Positions 30,300-41,200 of a stretch of DNA of 64,000 nt are shown piece after piece (positions within the stretch are counted from its first letter, which is position 1; each line of letters starts with the position of its first letter). Where the stretch lies: NCBI RefSeq assembly GCF_003061515.1, contig NZ_CP028924.1:3224001-3288000 (forward strand), written 5' to 3'. This stretch comes from Colwellia sp. Arc7-D (GTDB lineage Bacteria; Pseudomonadota; Gammaproteobacteria; Enterobacterales; Alteromonadaceae). The notes under the pieces were generated by a model. That model did not search any database. It was not told where the DNA came from and saw only the letters and a program-made list of their open reading frames with translations. The position numbers and the translations under genes are program-made.

Positions 30300-32075
30300 C
30301 TAGACTAAGCTTAACAATATATCGCCAACAGCAACTGAGTCACCTTCTCTGGCATGAATAGACGATATTTCACCGGCTTTTGTAGCTCTGATTTCAGTTT
30401 CCATTTTCATGGCTTCCATAATAAGAACAACTTCACCTTCTTCAACGTCGTCACCTTCATTAACCAACACTTTAAATATATTACCGGCTAATGGAGCCTT
30501 TAAAGCTTCTCCACCGCTAGCGCTTGGTGCTGGAGCAGATTTGGTTTGTTGAATATTCTCTATCGAACCACCTGGTGCTACAACGACATCATAAACCTTA
30601 CCGTCAACACTGACTGCATAACTTTCAGGACCTGTGTTTGCTGAATTAGCCACAGGAGCGGATGTAGATGCATCTTTAGCTACAGGTTTTGTAGGAGCAG
30701 GTTCAAAAGCATCAGGGTTATTGCGATTTTCTAAAAATTTAAGCCCTATTTGCGGAAACAACGCATAAGTTAATACATCGTCAATAGTGTCTTCAGCTAA
30801 GGTGATATTCTTCTCAACCGCAATCTCTTGTAGCTCAACAGACAGCTTGTCTAATTCTGGATCAAGTAAGTCTGCTGGACGACAGGTAATAGCTTCTTTG
30901 CCATCAAGCACTCGTGCTTGTAGCTCGGCATCAACAGGTGCTGCAGTCTTACCATATTCACCTTTTAATACCCCGGCAGTTTCTTTAGTAATTGACTTAT
31001 AGCGCTCACCGGTAAGGACATTCAATACCGCTTGCGTGCCTACAATTTGAGAAGTAGGTGTTACTAAAGGAATATAACCAAGTTCTTTACGCACTTTTGG
31101 AATTTCGGTTAACACTTCATCAAGTTTATCTGCTGCACCTTGCTCTTTTAATTGGCTTTCCATGTTGGTTAACATGCCACCAGGTACTTGTGCGAGCAAA
31201 ATGCGCGCATCAACACCACGTAAACTACCTTCAAATTGCGCATACTTTTCGCGAACATCACGAAAATAAGCTGCAACTTCAGCTAACTTAACCATATCTA
31301 GGCCAGTATCACGTTGTGTACCTTCAACAATAGAAACAATTGTTTCTGTCGGCGAGTGACCGTAAGTCATACTCATTGAAGAGATAGCAGTATCAATTAC
31401 GTCAATATCCGCATCGATAGCTTTCATGTGTGTAGCGACACTTAGTCCTGTAGTGGCATGACAATGCAAAGCGATAGGCAAAGATACTGTCTCTTTCAAA
31501 CGCCCGATCAACTCAGCAGCATCGTAAGGCTTTAATAAGCCAGCCATATCTTTAATACACAAAGAGTGTGCGCCCATATCTTCAAGCTGTTTAGCCATCG
31601 TTAGCCAGCCCTCAAGGGTATGAACTGGGCTTTCGGTATAACTTAATGTGCCTTGTGCATGAGCACCAACTTTAACAGCGGCTTTAATTGAGGTTTCTAA
31701 GTTACGTACATCGTTCATTGCATCAAATATTCTAAAAACATCAATACCATTTACATGTGCACGCTCAACAAATTTTTCTACTACATCATCAGCATAGTGA
31801 CGGTAACCTAAGATATTTTGACCACGAAACAGCATTTGTTGTTTCGTTTTCGGCATCGCCTTTTTAAGCGCACGAATACGTTCCCAAGGATCTTCACCAA
31901 GATAGCGAATACAAGAATCAAACGTTGCACCACCCCAAGACTCTATTGACCAATATCCAATTTCATCCATTTTCGCAGCAATGGGTAACATGTCTTCCAA
32001 ACGCAAACGTGTTGCGAGCAATGATTGGTGGCCGTCGCGTAATACGACTTCAGTAATTCCAAGGGGCTTAGTCAT
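30300..32075 (-). CDS. oadA: Oxaloacetate decarboxylase alpha subunit, biotinylated
   Basis: OadA transfers the carboxyl of oxaloacetate to biotin. The 591-residue protein has a carboxyltransferase domain (residues about 1-460) starting [11 protein letters not shown] with the metal-site loop [11 protein letters not shown], a Pro/Ala/Thr linker near 470-490, and a C-terminal biotinyl domain with the biotin-accepting Lys in MEAMKMETE. It lies between oadG and oadB, the normal order. The complex converts oxaloacetate to pyruvate and builds a sodium gradient. Confidence 0.95.
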   Translation of the reverse strand: MTKPLGITEVVLRDGHQSLLATRLRLEDMLPIAAKMDEIGYWSIESWGGATFDSCIRYLGEDPWERIRALKKAMPKTKQQMLFRGQNILGYRHYADDVVEKFVERAHVNGIDVFRIFDAMNDVRNLETSIKAAVKVGAHAQGTLSYTESPVHTLEGWLTMAKQLEDMGAHSLCIKDMAGLLKPYDAAELIGRLKETVSLPIALHCHATTGLSVATHMKAIDADIDVIDTAISSMSMTYGHSPTETIVSIVEGTQRDTGLDMVKLAEVAAYFRDVREKYAQFEGSLRGVDARILLAQVPGGMLTNMESQLKEQGAADKLDEVLTEIPKVRKELGYIPLVTPTSQIVGTQAVLNVLTGERYKSITKETAGVLKGEYGKTAAPVDAELQARVLDGKEAITCRPADLLDPELDKLSVELQEIAVEKNITLAEDTIDDVLTYALFPQIGLKFLENRNNPDAFEPAPTKPVAKDASTSAPVANSANTGPESYAVSVDGKVYDVVVAPGGSIENIQQTKSAPAPSASGGEALKAPLAGNIFKVLVNEGDDVEEGEVVLIMEAMKMETEIRATKAGEISSIHAREGDSVAVGDILLSLV

Positions 32076-32083
32076 GACTTTTC

Positions 32084-32356
32084 CTATTTCTGTGCTGAAT
32101 GTTGTTGACGATATTGAGTAACAGCAGAAGATATTGCTGCGACAACTGCCGGTGAAACATTTTTACCGTCTTGTTTTTTATTATTTCTTTTACTTGAACT
32201 TCTGCTTTCAACAATGGCATCAGGATATTTATTTGCCAATCTAACAAGCACAACCTTGATAAAAACAATCAGTAAGCCTAAAAAGGCAAATACAAAGACC
32301 ATTCCGGATAACATTAAAGTACCCGCTTCAATAAATAACTGCTGAAGATTTTCCAT
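32084..32356 (-). CDS. oadG: Oxaloacetate decarboxylase gamma subunit
   Basis: OadG is a small single-helix subunit that holds the complex together. The 90-residue protein has a membrane helix at about residues 11-38 ([17 protein letters not shown]), a Lys/Asn/Ser-rich linker, and a C-terminal helix ([17 protein letters not shown]) of the kind that contacts OadA. It is the first gene of oadGAB. Confidence 0.9.
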   Translation of the reverse strand: MENLQQLFIEAGTLMLSGMVFVFAFLGLLIVFIKVVLVRLANKYPDAIVESRSSSKRNNKKQDGKNVSPAVVAAISSAVTQYRQQHSAQK

Positions 32357-32935
32357 TTTTATACTCTCAAGTAATATTTATATAATTAGAATAATCACTC
32401 CAATGTGTAAAAAGCAAACAAATTCTTACAAATTGATAAAATAAAGTGATGTCAAGCCAATATAGGTTAAAAAACAAGCTATTATTAGTTTTTTTTGAAT
32501 GTAATTTTATACAATATGGAATATAAGAATGATTGTATACAATATCAACCTTATGAATAACGGCTATCATAAAAAGAAAAGCAACTATAATATACAATAT
32601 GCAATTATTTTTTAAGCTCTACTATATCGAATACATATTGATTAAAAATCAGGCTCAAATAGCTTTAATTAATATCCTTAATATATTCTATAGCTAAAAT
32701 TCAGCGATTAGTTTTTCAAATGCAGCTAACCGTTAATCATGGCTATTTTTTGTTTTAATAATAAGATTCATTAAATTTAAAGCATCTTCGGTTAATGTCT
32801 ATTTTTTATTAAAAACACAGGGGCACATGTTAAGGCTAACAAATGAGATGTTTTGGCAAATAATTCAAAACTGAATACTTTTTTGGTGATATTTTATGAA
32901 TAAACTATAGATGAACTAAGAAGGAATTTTAGACG
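32357..32935. promoter_or_regulatory. oadGAB upstream region with three TATACAATAT copies
   Basis: This 579-nt AT-rich stretch has no supported gene. It contains three exact copies of TATACAATAT at 32508-32517, 32536-32545 and 32591-32600. The middle one sits in the palindrome ATTGTATACAAT (32532-32543), which resembles GntR/FCD-type operators. They lie about 150-245 nt upstream of oadG and may control the operon. Confidence 0.45.
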
Positions 32936-32967
32936 AAAAAAAACCAGTCATAAGACTGGTTTTTTTA
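32936..32967 (-). terminator. Terminator of the tRNA cluster
   Basis: AAAAAAACCAGTC and GACTGGTTTTTTT form a strong stem just downstream, on the minus strand, of the last tRNA-Arg gene. It probably ends the tRNA-Ser-tRNA-Arg-tRNA-Arg transcript. Confidence 0.9.
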
Positions 32968-32970
32968 ATG

Positions 32971-33047
32971 TGGCGGACGCGGCAGGAGTCGAACCTGCGA
33001 CCGCCTGGTTCGTAGCCAGGTACTCTATCCAGCTGAGCTACGCGTCC
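32971..33047 (-). tRNA. tRNA-Arg (anticodon ACG), copy 1
   Basis: The minus strand folds as a 77-nt tRNA with acceptor GGACGCG/CGCGTCC, discriminator G and encoded CCA. The anticodon loop CTACGAA gives ACG (Arg, CGN codons after A-to-I editing by TadA), and the T-loop is GGTTCGACTCC. Confidence 0.97.
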
Positions 33048-33181
33048 GCGGTCAATCATTATTTTATATCTTGATTCAAGATATCTTTATATCAAAAATA
33101 AATTTAATATAAAGCTTATATTTATTTTTTAATTAGCTTTAATACTAGCTACTCTTTTATATTTAGCCACTTAAAGAAAAG

Positions 33182-33258
33182 TGGCGGACGCGGCAGGAGT
33201 CGAACCTGCGACCGCCTGGTTCGTAGCCAGGTACTCTATCCAGCTGAGCTACGCGTCC
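33182..33258 (-). tRNA. tRNA-Arg (anticodon ACG), copy 2
   Basis: The sequence is identical to copy 1 across the whole 77 nt, including encoded CCA. It is 135 nt upstream in the direction of transcription, pointing to a tandem duplication or conversion. Confidence 0.97.
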
Positions 33259-33400
33259 TTATTTAAACCTGTTATTTATATCTCTAGTTTAAGAGATAAC
33301 GAACTAACAATATTAACTTAGGTAAAACGACCTAGTGAACATTATATACGTTCGTATTGAACTATTACAATACCGTTGTTCCTACGGTGCCAATCTAAAA

Positions 33401-33495
<95 letters not shown>

Positions 33496-33660
33496 AATGG
33501 GTGCGAATAATAAGGGATTATAAAAATAAGTCAAACTTTTTTAAGCTTTTATTTCTATTTTATGACTGTTTGTTGAGAATTCAAACAACACGGTTACTTT
33601 TCCAACATTAAGTTACTAAAAAGAGCTCAATATCACCGTGATAAATTTTATTGCTGGATC

Positions 33661-33688
33661 AAAAAAGCCGACTATTGTCGGCTTTAAT
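33661..33688 (-). terminator. Terminator after csrA
   Basis: On the minus strand, AAAGCCGAC pairs with GTCGGCTTTTTT across a short loop. It separates csrA from the tRNA genes. Confidence 0.85.
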
Positions 33689-33701
33689 AAGTAGAAGATA
33701 T

Positions 33702-33899
33702 TTAGATTTCATTCCCTGAGGCTTCACCCTCACCTTTTTCAGATTGAATTCTCATGTATATTTCTTCACGATGAACTGACACTTCTTTTGGTGCATTAAC
33801 ACCAATACGTACTTGATTGCCTTTCACACCTAACACTGTCACTGTGACGTCGTCTCCGATCATCAACGTTTCACCAACTCGGCGAGTTAATATTAACAT
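33702..33899 (-). CDS. csrA: Carbon storage regulator CsrA
   Basis: CsrA is a homodimeric RNA-binding protein that represses or stabilises mRNAs by binding GGA motifs near start sites. The 65-residue sequence is canonical: [20 protein letters not shown] at the N-terminus, [16 protein letters not shown] with the RNA-contacting Arg44, and a short variable tail ([14 protein letters not shown]). It lies between alaS and tRNA-Ser, the usual context. An AAAGGAA ribosome-binding site lies upstream of the ATG. Confidence 0.98.
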   Translation of the reverse strand: MLILTRRVGETLMIGDDVTVTVLGVKGNQVRIGVNAPKEVSVHREEIYMRIQSEKGEGEASGNEI

Positions 33900-34319
33900 C
33901 TTAATTTCCTTTATGTTTAAAAACGAGATCCACTAAATATATATAAGCTAGTAACAAATTAAATTTAGTCTAATTTTTGCAAAAGTGCACTAAAGATTAC
34001 AATAAGTCCCTAAAATACTTATTAAACATTGAAAAATCCTTTATCAATATCAAACTTTTAGTCTTTTAATTAACACTTATAAATCTAGAGTAGAATGCAA
34101 TTGCAGCAATTACTGGTTATTTTAACAACCTTAATGAAACAATAAACACTTTATGCGTAATTATTTGCATTTTTAGCAAACTTTTTTAAAAATACTTTTC
34201 AAACTGGTCCGATTTCACATTCTATTAACATAAACGGCTAGTATTCTATAATAAGACCCGGATTCCAGAAAATAATTCCCAATAAAATTAAATAAAAAAA
34301 CAACAAAACATGCACAAAA
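33900..34319. other. csrA upstream region
   Basis: About 420 nt of AT-rich sequence upstream of csrA with no supported gene. The csrA promoter must lie here. The part near 34250-34320 (reading KTRIPENNSQ on the plus strand) may be further decayed transposase sequence continuous with the next feature. Confidence 0.4.
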
Positions 34320-34650
34320 TATTTCCCATATGTTCCTAAAACGATTAAAGCCAGATTAATCAGTAAAACAATAAAGAGAAAAACTTTCGCTTATTAACGT
34401 CAATGACCAATATATATTCTATTTTCTATTTTCTAAGTAATGAAATAGATAAATTATATTTTCATCGCGGGGAGATAGAACTTGGCTTTAGAAAAATAAA
34501 ACCGACGATGCTTAATAGCACTTGATAAGTTAGCGTCCATACATCGTTCGTCAGGAACTATGCAGTGAATTAATTAACTTTAATTTAATACGACGAACTA
34601 TGACGATGACAACGAAAGAAATGGGTATTTGGACAGTTCAGTTACTTTAG
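34320..34650 (+). pseudogene. Decayed IS4-family transposase, C-terminal part
   Basis: Three frames together read an IS4-type C-terminus. Frame 1 near 34326-34393 gives YVPKTIKARLISKTIKRKTF. Frame 2 near 34385-34516 gives RLLTSMTN, then LYFHRGEIELGFRKIKPTML. The exact Y-(2)-R-(3)-E-(6)-K spacing of the IS4 YREK signature is present (YFHRGEIELGFRKIK), with Gly in place of the usual Trp in HRWEIE. Frame 3 from 34534 gives RPYIVRQELCSELINFNLIR. At least two frameshifts and no start make it nonfunctional. No terminal inverted repeats were found. Confidence 0.82.
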
Positions 34651-34776
34651 TAGTTGATGGCTGTGATTCAACATTTCATATCGATATAAATCATGAGTCC
34701 AGAAAATACTTAAATCCATTAGGAGCAACGACTCAAGACCCTATTCATATTTAAGCTATATTACTTGATGAGAATT

Positions 34777-34804
34777 GAAGAAAAGAAAAGAGAAGAGAAG
34801 AGAT
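34777..34804. repeat. Purine-rich AAGAG simple repeat
   Basis: An imperfect run of AAAAG and AAGAG units, all purine on the plus strand, between the transposase remnant and the alaS terminator. It is not inside a gene. Confidence 0.7.
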
Positions 34805-34857
34805 AAAACACCTTCGATGAGTGAAATCCAAATCATCTAAATCTCCCACCAAAAGAA

Positions 34858-34886
34858 AATGCCAGTTAGCTTAACTGACTGGCATT
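34858..34886 (-). terminator. Terminator after alaS
   Basis: AATGCCAGT and ACTGGCATT form a perfect 9-bp outer stem; on the minus strand the hairpin is followed by TTCTTTT. It lies about 40 nt after the alaS stop. Confidence 0.85.
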
Positions 34887-34928
34887 AACCTTAGTACATA
34901 TTACATTAATTTTTTGCTGCTCTATATA

Positions 34929-37553
34929 TTAGCTCAGTTTATCACTCAACCAGCTTTGTGCTGCGTTTAACGCTGCTTCAATGTTCTCTGGTTGGCTTCC
35001 TCCTGCTTGTGCCATATCAGGACGACCACCGCCTTTACCACCCACTTCTTGGGCTGCAACATTAACTAACTCGCCAGATTTAACTCGACCAATTAAATCT
35101 TTTGTCACGCCAGCAATTAAGCTCACTTTATTATCGCTAGCAGTAGCTAACAAAATAATGCCTGAACCCATTTTATTTTTCAGGTCATCAACCATACCAC
35201 GCAGTGATTTCGCTTCTACACCTTCTAAATTAGCAATAAGCGCTTTGACACCATTATAGTCTTTAGCTTGGCTTACTAAGTCAGCACCGGCAGCACTTGC
35301 AAGTTTCTGTTTAAATTGTGCAAGCTCTTTTTCTAACTCTTTATTACGCAATATTACTTGTTCAATTTTACTTGCTACATTAGCAGGTTCAGTTTTCACT
35401 AATGCTGCAATGGAGTTTAACGTATGCTCTTGTGTGGCAAAGTAATTTAATGCGGCTTCACCTGTTACCGCTTCAATACGGCGAACACCTGCGGCTATGC
35501 CTGATTCAGAAGTAATTTTGAATAGGCCAATATCACCAGTACGGTTAACATGTACGCCACCACAAAGCTCTGTTGAAAAATCACCTAAGGTAACTACGCG
35601 TACTTCATCATCGTACTTTTCGCCAAACAAGGCCATAGCGCCTTTTTCTTTTGCGGCATCAATTTGCATCAAGTTAGTTTCACGAGCTAAGTTACTGCGA
35701 ATTTGTTCATTAACCATACGTTCAATTATGTTTATCTCTTCAGGCGTTACCGCTTCAAAGTTAGAAAAATCAAATCGGAGTTTATCCGCATCGCACAATG
35801 AACCTTTTTGCGTAACATGATCGCCCAACACTTTACGAAGAGTGGCATGTAAAATATGCGTAGCCGTATGGTTTTTAACAATTGCTGCACGACGCTCGCT
35901 ATTAATTTGCGCTTTTACAAGACTGTTTAAACCTATGGTTTGATGAGCAATACCTTTATGAGCAAACGCATGTCCAAGCTTAATGGTATCGGTCACTTCA
36001 AAAGTACCATTATCAAACTGTAGTGTACCCGAGTCACCAACCTGCCCACCTGATTCAGCATAAAATGGTGTTTGATCAAGGATCACAATACCTGCTTCAC
36101 CTGCTTCTAAAGTATTAACTGACGACTCGCTGTTAAAAAGCTCTACAACAGTAGAAGACATTTCATCACGTGTGTAGCCTTTAAAAGTGGTACGGTTTTC
36201 TGATTTAAGGGTGTCGTTATAGTCTGTGCCAAACTGACTTGCTTTTTGTGCGCGAGTACGTTGTTGAGCCATTGCTGCATCAAAACCTACAATGTCAATA
36301 TTTAGCTCACGTTCACGTGCAATATCAGCGGTTAAATCAGCCGGAAAGCCGAAGGTGTCATATAACTTAAATACATCATCGCCAGCGATAGTATCGCCTT
36401 TAAGTCCTGCTAAAATATCTTCTAATAACGCCATACCTCGGTCTAACGTTCTACCGAACTGTTCTTCTTCGATACGTAAAATTTTCTCAATAGTCGCTTG
36501 TTGCTGAACCAATTCAGGATATGCATCCCCCATTTGCTCTGCAAGTGAGGCGACTAATTTATGAAAGAAAAATGATTGTGCTTCAAGTTTATGACCATGA
36601 CGAATAGCGCGGCGAATAATACGACGTAATACGTAACCACGCCCTTCATTCGACGGTATAACACCATCAGTAATTAAGAAGCTACATGAACGAATATGAT
36701 CAGCGATAACACGTAAAGATTTGTGCTCTAAATCGTCGCATTCAAGTAACTTAGCAGTATCTCGAATTAAGCACTGGAAAATATCAATCTCGTAATTGCT
36801 ATGCACGCCTTGCGTTATGGCGGCAATGCGCTCTAAACCCATACCGGTATCAACTGATGGTTTAGGCAAGTTTTCCATAGTACCGTCTGCATGACGGTTA
36901 TATTGCATGAAAACAATATTCCAAATTTCGATGTAGCGATCGCCATCTTCATCAGGAGAACCTGGAGGACCACCGAAAATATTTTCTCCGTGATCATAAA
37001 ATATTTCAGAGCATGGACCACATGGGCCAGTATCGCCCATCGACCAAAAGTTATCAGACTCAAACTTTTTGTCGGCTGACTTATCACCAATGCGTATTAT
37101 TTTATCTGCTGGTATGCCAATTTCATTTAACCAATAGTTATAAGCTTCATCATCGCTTTCATAAACAGTAACGAGCAGCTTTTCTTTGGGTAATGCTAAT
37201 ACGCTAGTTAAAAATTCCCAGGCATATGTTATTGCTTCTTCTTTGAAATAATCACCAAAACTAAAGTTACCGAGCATTTCGAAAAAAGTATGATGACGAG
37301 CAGTGTACCCTACATTTTCTAAATCATTATGCTTACCACCAGCACGCACACAGCGTTGCGCAGAAGTGGCGCGAGTATAGCTGCGAACATCGTCGCCAAG
37401 AAAAACATCTTTAAAAGGCACCATACCAGCATTAGTGAATAATAATGTCGCATCGTTACCCGGAATAAGTGAGCTACTCGCAACAATTTGGTGCTGCTTA
37501 GATGCATAAAAATCTAAAAATGCCTGACGCAATTGGGCACTAGTTTCAATCAT
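34929..37553 (-). CDS. alaS: Alanyl-tRNA synthetase
   Basis: AlaRS charges tRNA-Ala. From the ATG at 37553 the protein is 874 residues. It has the class-II aminoacylation core ([36 protein letters not shown]), the editing domain zinc-site motif HTATHILHA with the later CGGVHV, and the C-terminal oligomerisation domain ([15 protein letters not shown]). A TTG 4 codons upstream (37565) is also in frame, but the ATG has a GGAA element about 8 nt upstream and aligns better with relatives. recA-recX, often upstream in this class, are absent here. Confidence 0.97.
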   Translation of the reverse strand: MIETSAQLRQAFLDFYASKQHQIVASSSLIPGNDATLLFTNAGMVPFKDVFLGDDVRSYTRATSAQRCVRAGGKHNDLENVGYTARHHTFFEMLGNFSFGDYFKEEAITYAWEFLTSVLALPKEKLLVTVYESDDEAYNYWLNEIGIPADKIIRIGDKSADKKFESDNFWSMGDTGPCGPCSEIFYDHGENIFGGPPGSPDEDGDRYIEIWNIVFMQYNRHADGTMENLPKPSVDTGMGLERIAAITQGVHSNYEIDIFQCLIRDTAKLLECDDLEHKSLRVIADHIRSCSFLITDGVIPSNEGRGYVLRRIIRRAIRHGHKLEAQSFFFHKLVASLAEQMGDAYPELVQQQATIEKILRIEEEQFGRTLDRGMALLEDILAGLKGDTIAGDDVFKLYDTFGFPADLTADIARERELNIDIVGFDAAMAQQRTRAQKASQFGTDYNDTLKSENRTTFKGYTRDEMSSTVVELFNSESSVNTLEAGEAGIVILDQTPFYAESGGQVGDSGTLQFDNGTFEVTDTIKLGHAFAHKGIAHQTIGLNSLVKAQINSERRAAIVKNHTATHILHATLRKVLGDHVTQKGSLCDADKLRFDFSNFEAVTPEEINIIERMVNEQIRSNLARETNLMQIDAAKEKGAMALFGEKYDDEVRVVTLGDFSTELCGGVHVNRTGDIGLFKITSESGIAAGVRRIEAVTGEAALNYFATQEHTLNSIAALVKTEPANVASKIEQVILRNKELEKELAQFKQKLASAAGADLVSQAKDYNGVKALIANLEGVEAKSLRGMVDDLKNKMGSGIILLATASDNKVSLIAGVTKDLIGRVKSGELVNVAAQEVGGKGGGRPDMAQAGGSQPENIEAALNAAQSWLSDKLS

Positions 37554-38212
37554 TTGAATTTCCAACTTTTCGAAGAATTATATCTGTTTAAGCGTTTAAT
37601 AGTGTCATGATTTCATCTAATGAGAAACCACCTTATTATAAAGCGCATTCAATTAGCTTGCGCTTTTGGATCTTTATTAGGGACGCACCAAAACGCATAT
37701 TATACGCAACCTCTGCTTTAATATACCAATGTATTTAGGAATTTAATGGTACTTTTAATGCAAATTAACCGCTAAAGCCTATATTGACCTATGCCTTAAT
37801 CTCTATAGAACCTATTTGACTCAAACTATGAGATTACAAAAATATCACGCTATATAAATGTATGACTACGTTATGCCTAAAAGCCTCGTTATTAATACTT
37901 AGGCTCAGTGGAACGTTTTCGATAACAGCATAACGCAATTCAATGTGGTTTTTTATAGCTTTATTACCGCTAATTATTTAATGCTGTTACTGGGTACATA
38001 ACTGTTATTTAGAAAAAATATGAGATGAGATTAAACACATGCCACGACTTAGAATGTAAAAATATTCTAAAAATGATGATAAGTTTTACATTATGTTAAT
38101 AATCGCGCAAAATAAACTTATACCCATTGAAATAATGAATTAGCAAATTTAAAGCAACATTCAGTTATCAATAAAAGCTATGTTATAGCGATTAATAAAA
38201 ACAGGGACCTGT
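37554..38212. other. Divergent region between alaS and the large lipoprotein gene
   Basis: This 659-nt region has no supported gene. It holds an AAAGCGC/GCGCTTT hairpin at 37640-37667 followed, on the minus strand, by TATAATAAGG, and an AATGTAAAA/TTTTACATT inverted repeat at 38053-38061 and 38084-38092, about 120 nt before the lipoprotein start, which may be an operator. Confidence 0.45.
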
Positions 38213-41200
38213 ATGAAGGGACAAATGAAAAACATGCGTTTAATGTTAGTTATTTTATTTAGCTCACTATTTTTACAAGCATGTGGCGGCTCAAACGAAA
38301 AGGTCCCAACATTCACCGTTGGTTCATCAGTTTCATCAGTAGCATTTACTAATGAATTTTTGCAAACAGAAACCCATACTATCGCGGTTGACGTAACATT
38401 CGATGGTTCAGGCTTATTACTTGGTTTTGCTCCAACGGCACAACCTGTAGCCTGGTTAAATTATCGTATTGAAAACTTAACGGATAACTCAGCAACTTTA
38501 CATATTGATGTGGTTAACGCTGATAGAATAAATGCCGATTTATACGGTACAACATTAAGACTCACTAGTGGTGATACAACAACCACTAACTTTGCCCATG
38601 CCGATATCAATGTATCATTGCTGGTATGGCAAGCGGTGACTTTTGATGACACTTATGGTGTTGAATCAATTGCGGCAAAAACAATTCAATTAAGTGCTAG
38701 TGAAGATAACCTTTCATTAGCAAGTTCAGTACCTTGGTTAAACGTCGAAAAAAGTTTTCTTGATGGCGTAACAACGATCACAGCAACACCTAATTTAAGT
38801 GACTTTACCGGTTCAGGTTTTTTCCCTGCAACAATCGACATTACGAGTCCACTTGGTACTACAAAATATCCGGTTGAATTGAGCTTAGACAATATCCATT
38901 TATTTGCCGATAAAGCCACTGTTGCTTTAGCTGAAACAGGTAATATCAACAACACTCAAGCTGTTCTTAATATAAATTCAAACAGTGTTTTACCTTGGGG
39001 ATGGCAAGCCAGTACAGAAGCTACTTGGTTAACATTGACACCGAACAATGATAGCAATCAACTCACTATCACAGCTGATAGTAGTTTGTTAACAACAGAT
39101 GAGATAACAACAGCTGAGATAACGCTTAGCGGAAACGATGAAACCACCGCGATTGCAGATACTATTCAAGTCAGCTTTTATAAATCTGAAATAAATACTG
39201 AAAATAATACCTTAAGTATTGTTGCCAACACTGATGGTATAGCGACAAATCCGCTATTACCACAGTATTATGTTGCTGTTAATAATGAGCTACGCAGTTA
39301 CCATCTTTATACAAACGAATTATTATCAACAACAGTTATTTCGCCAGTTGATACTGAGTTAGAGCAGCTTATTGTTCACCCAGATGCTAGTAAATTACTA
39401 GCAAAAGCGATTGAAACTACGGTTATCGATGAAAACACTACCGAAACTACCACGCATAGATATCAAATCGACCTCTCAGACATGAGCATTATTGAATTAG
39501 CTGACATTGATATCACCAATGAACCCGTCAAATTTATCCGTATTGATGGACGTTATTTTTTAACAACAGCTATATTAGAGTTTGCTGATGAAAATCTTGT
39601 CCGACAAGGGTTTGACGGACCTAATGCTTTTTTTGCTAGAGCCTTTAATGTCGCAGAAAAAAATCAAGCACTGTTTGCTTTAGATGTTAGCGCCGGTGAT
39701 GAGTCAATGTCGATTAAGCGAATTGACGTTAGCGTAAACGATTTTTCTCGCAACCCTATTACAACATCAATTAGCCACAGTTATCGACCTGAATTATTGG
39801 GTGAAAACGAACAAATTAACGACTTCTATGTTACCGCTGATGAGCAAAACATTTACGCCATAAGCCCAACCAGTCAATGGATAAGTTTTGACGGCACAAC
39901 ATTTACAGATAATGGTGTGTTAAATAGTGACAGCACGGTGATTAATTTAGCGCTTGCTCATACCGCTAATGATCGTCCTCATTACGTTATATTTGATCCT
40001 GAAGCTGGCTTTAAAGTTGATGTATATAACGAACAGCAAGTTATTGCTAATAGTATTGCGCTTGGTTCAAATCAACCATCAAGTATATTGATCGCTAATG
40101 GCGACAAAAGAGCCGTTTTACCCTCATCGAGCGCTAACACCATCGATGTTATTAACCTAAGCCAATTTTCATCGTCTTTAGAAAGCTTGGCCTTTACCAC
40201 CAACTTTGGTGATAGCGCTATTGCTCAGCAAACACTAACCCTGACAAATATTGGAGCGGATTGGCAAGCAACCGCTAGTGCCCCATGGTTGATTTTAACG
40301 CAGCAAACTGATGAGAATGGCGATATTATTTTAATTGATATTGATCGCAGCTTAATTACCGGCTGGGGTTTAATGTCAGCGAGTATTTCAATATTTGATC
40401 CTGCTAGTGGCACGACAAAAGTGATCACTGTTGAGCTGGCAATCGATGCCATACGTTTAAGTAGTAACTTTCCTGCTCTGGCTTTTAATAGCTTAGCGAC
40501 TGAACAAACGCTTGTGCATACTGTTGATATTTTAACAAACAGTGAAGCTACTATTGCTTGGCAAGCAAATACCGATGTTAACTGGTTATCGTTATCTTCT
40601 GACGCTAACAACAACACACTTACCATTACGGGCATACCAGCTAACCTGAGTTCCGATGGTGTGCATAATGCCGTCATTACTTTAACACCGACAGCTGAAG
40701 GCACGGCACTACCCGGAAGCATCAATATAACGTTCAATAAAGGCACAATTGACAGTGCTGATGTCGATATTGCCAATATTAGCGTCAACAGCTCAGGCAC
40801 AGTACTTGACCCCATGCGTCCTTATGTTTATATCGCTTCAGGCGATAAAATTAATACTTATCACGTGATTTCTGGGGCGTTGATCAACTCTACCACCTCG
40901 CCTTTAGCCGGTATTGATCTGACTAACTTAGTCGTTCACCCTGATGGTTCAATGCTTTTGGCATCTAATAGTGAAACCTATGTAGATGAAGATGAGCTTG
41001 AACAAACTCGCGTTAATCATTACCAGTTTGACTTAAACAGTTACCAGTTTAATCAAATAGACAATGACAATATCACCATAGAATATCGTCCGATTATGAT
41101 TAAAATGATTGCAGGTGTACCTTTGGTCTTAACACAAACACTTGAGTATGCCGACTTAAACTTAGTTCGCCAGTTCTGGGATCAAGAAAATGCTTATTTT

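Noticed and set aside
30787..31291. Plus-strand frames inside oadA
   Set aside because: Antisense shadows of a well-recognised gene with high codon bias.
32367..32597. Minus-strand frame of 76 codons upstream of oadG
   Set aside because: AT-driven composition rich in Ile, Tyr and Phe, no ribosome-binding site, and it covers the repeated TATACAATAT elements; more likely regulatory DNA.
32598..32699. Plus-strand frame of about 32 codons starting at an ATG near 32599
   Set aside because: Very AT-rich, no ribosome-binding site, and no protein-like features.
40225..40815. 196-codon minus-strand frame inside the large lipoprotein gene
   Set aside because: Antisense to a signal-peptide-bearing, repeat-structured protein; Ser/Val/Leu-rich composition reflects the complement of the sense codons.
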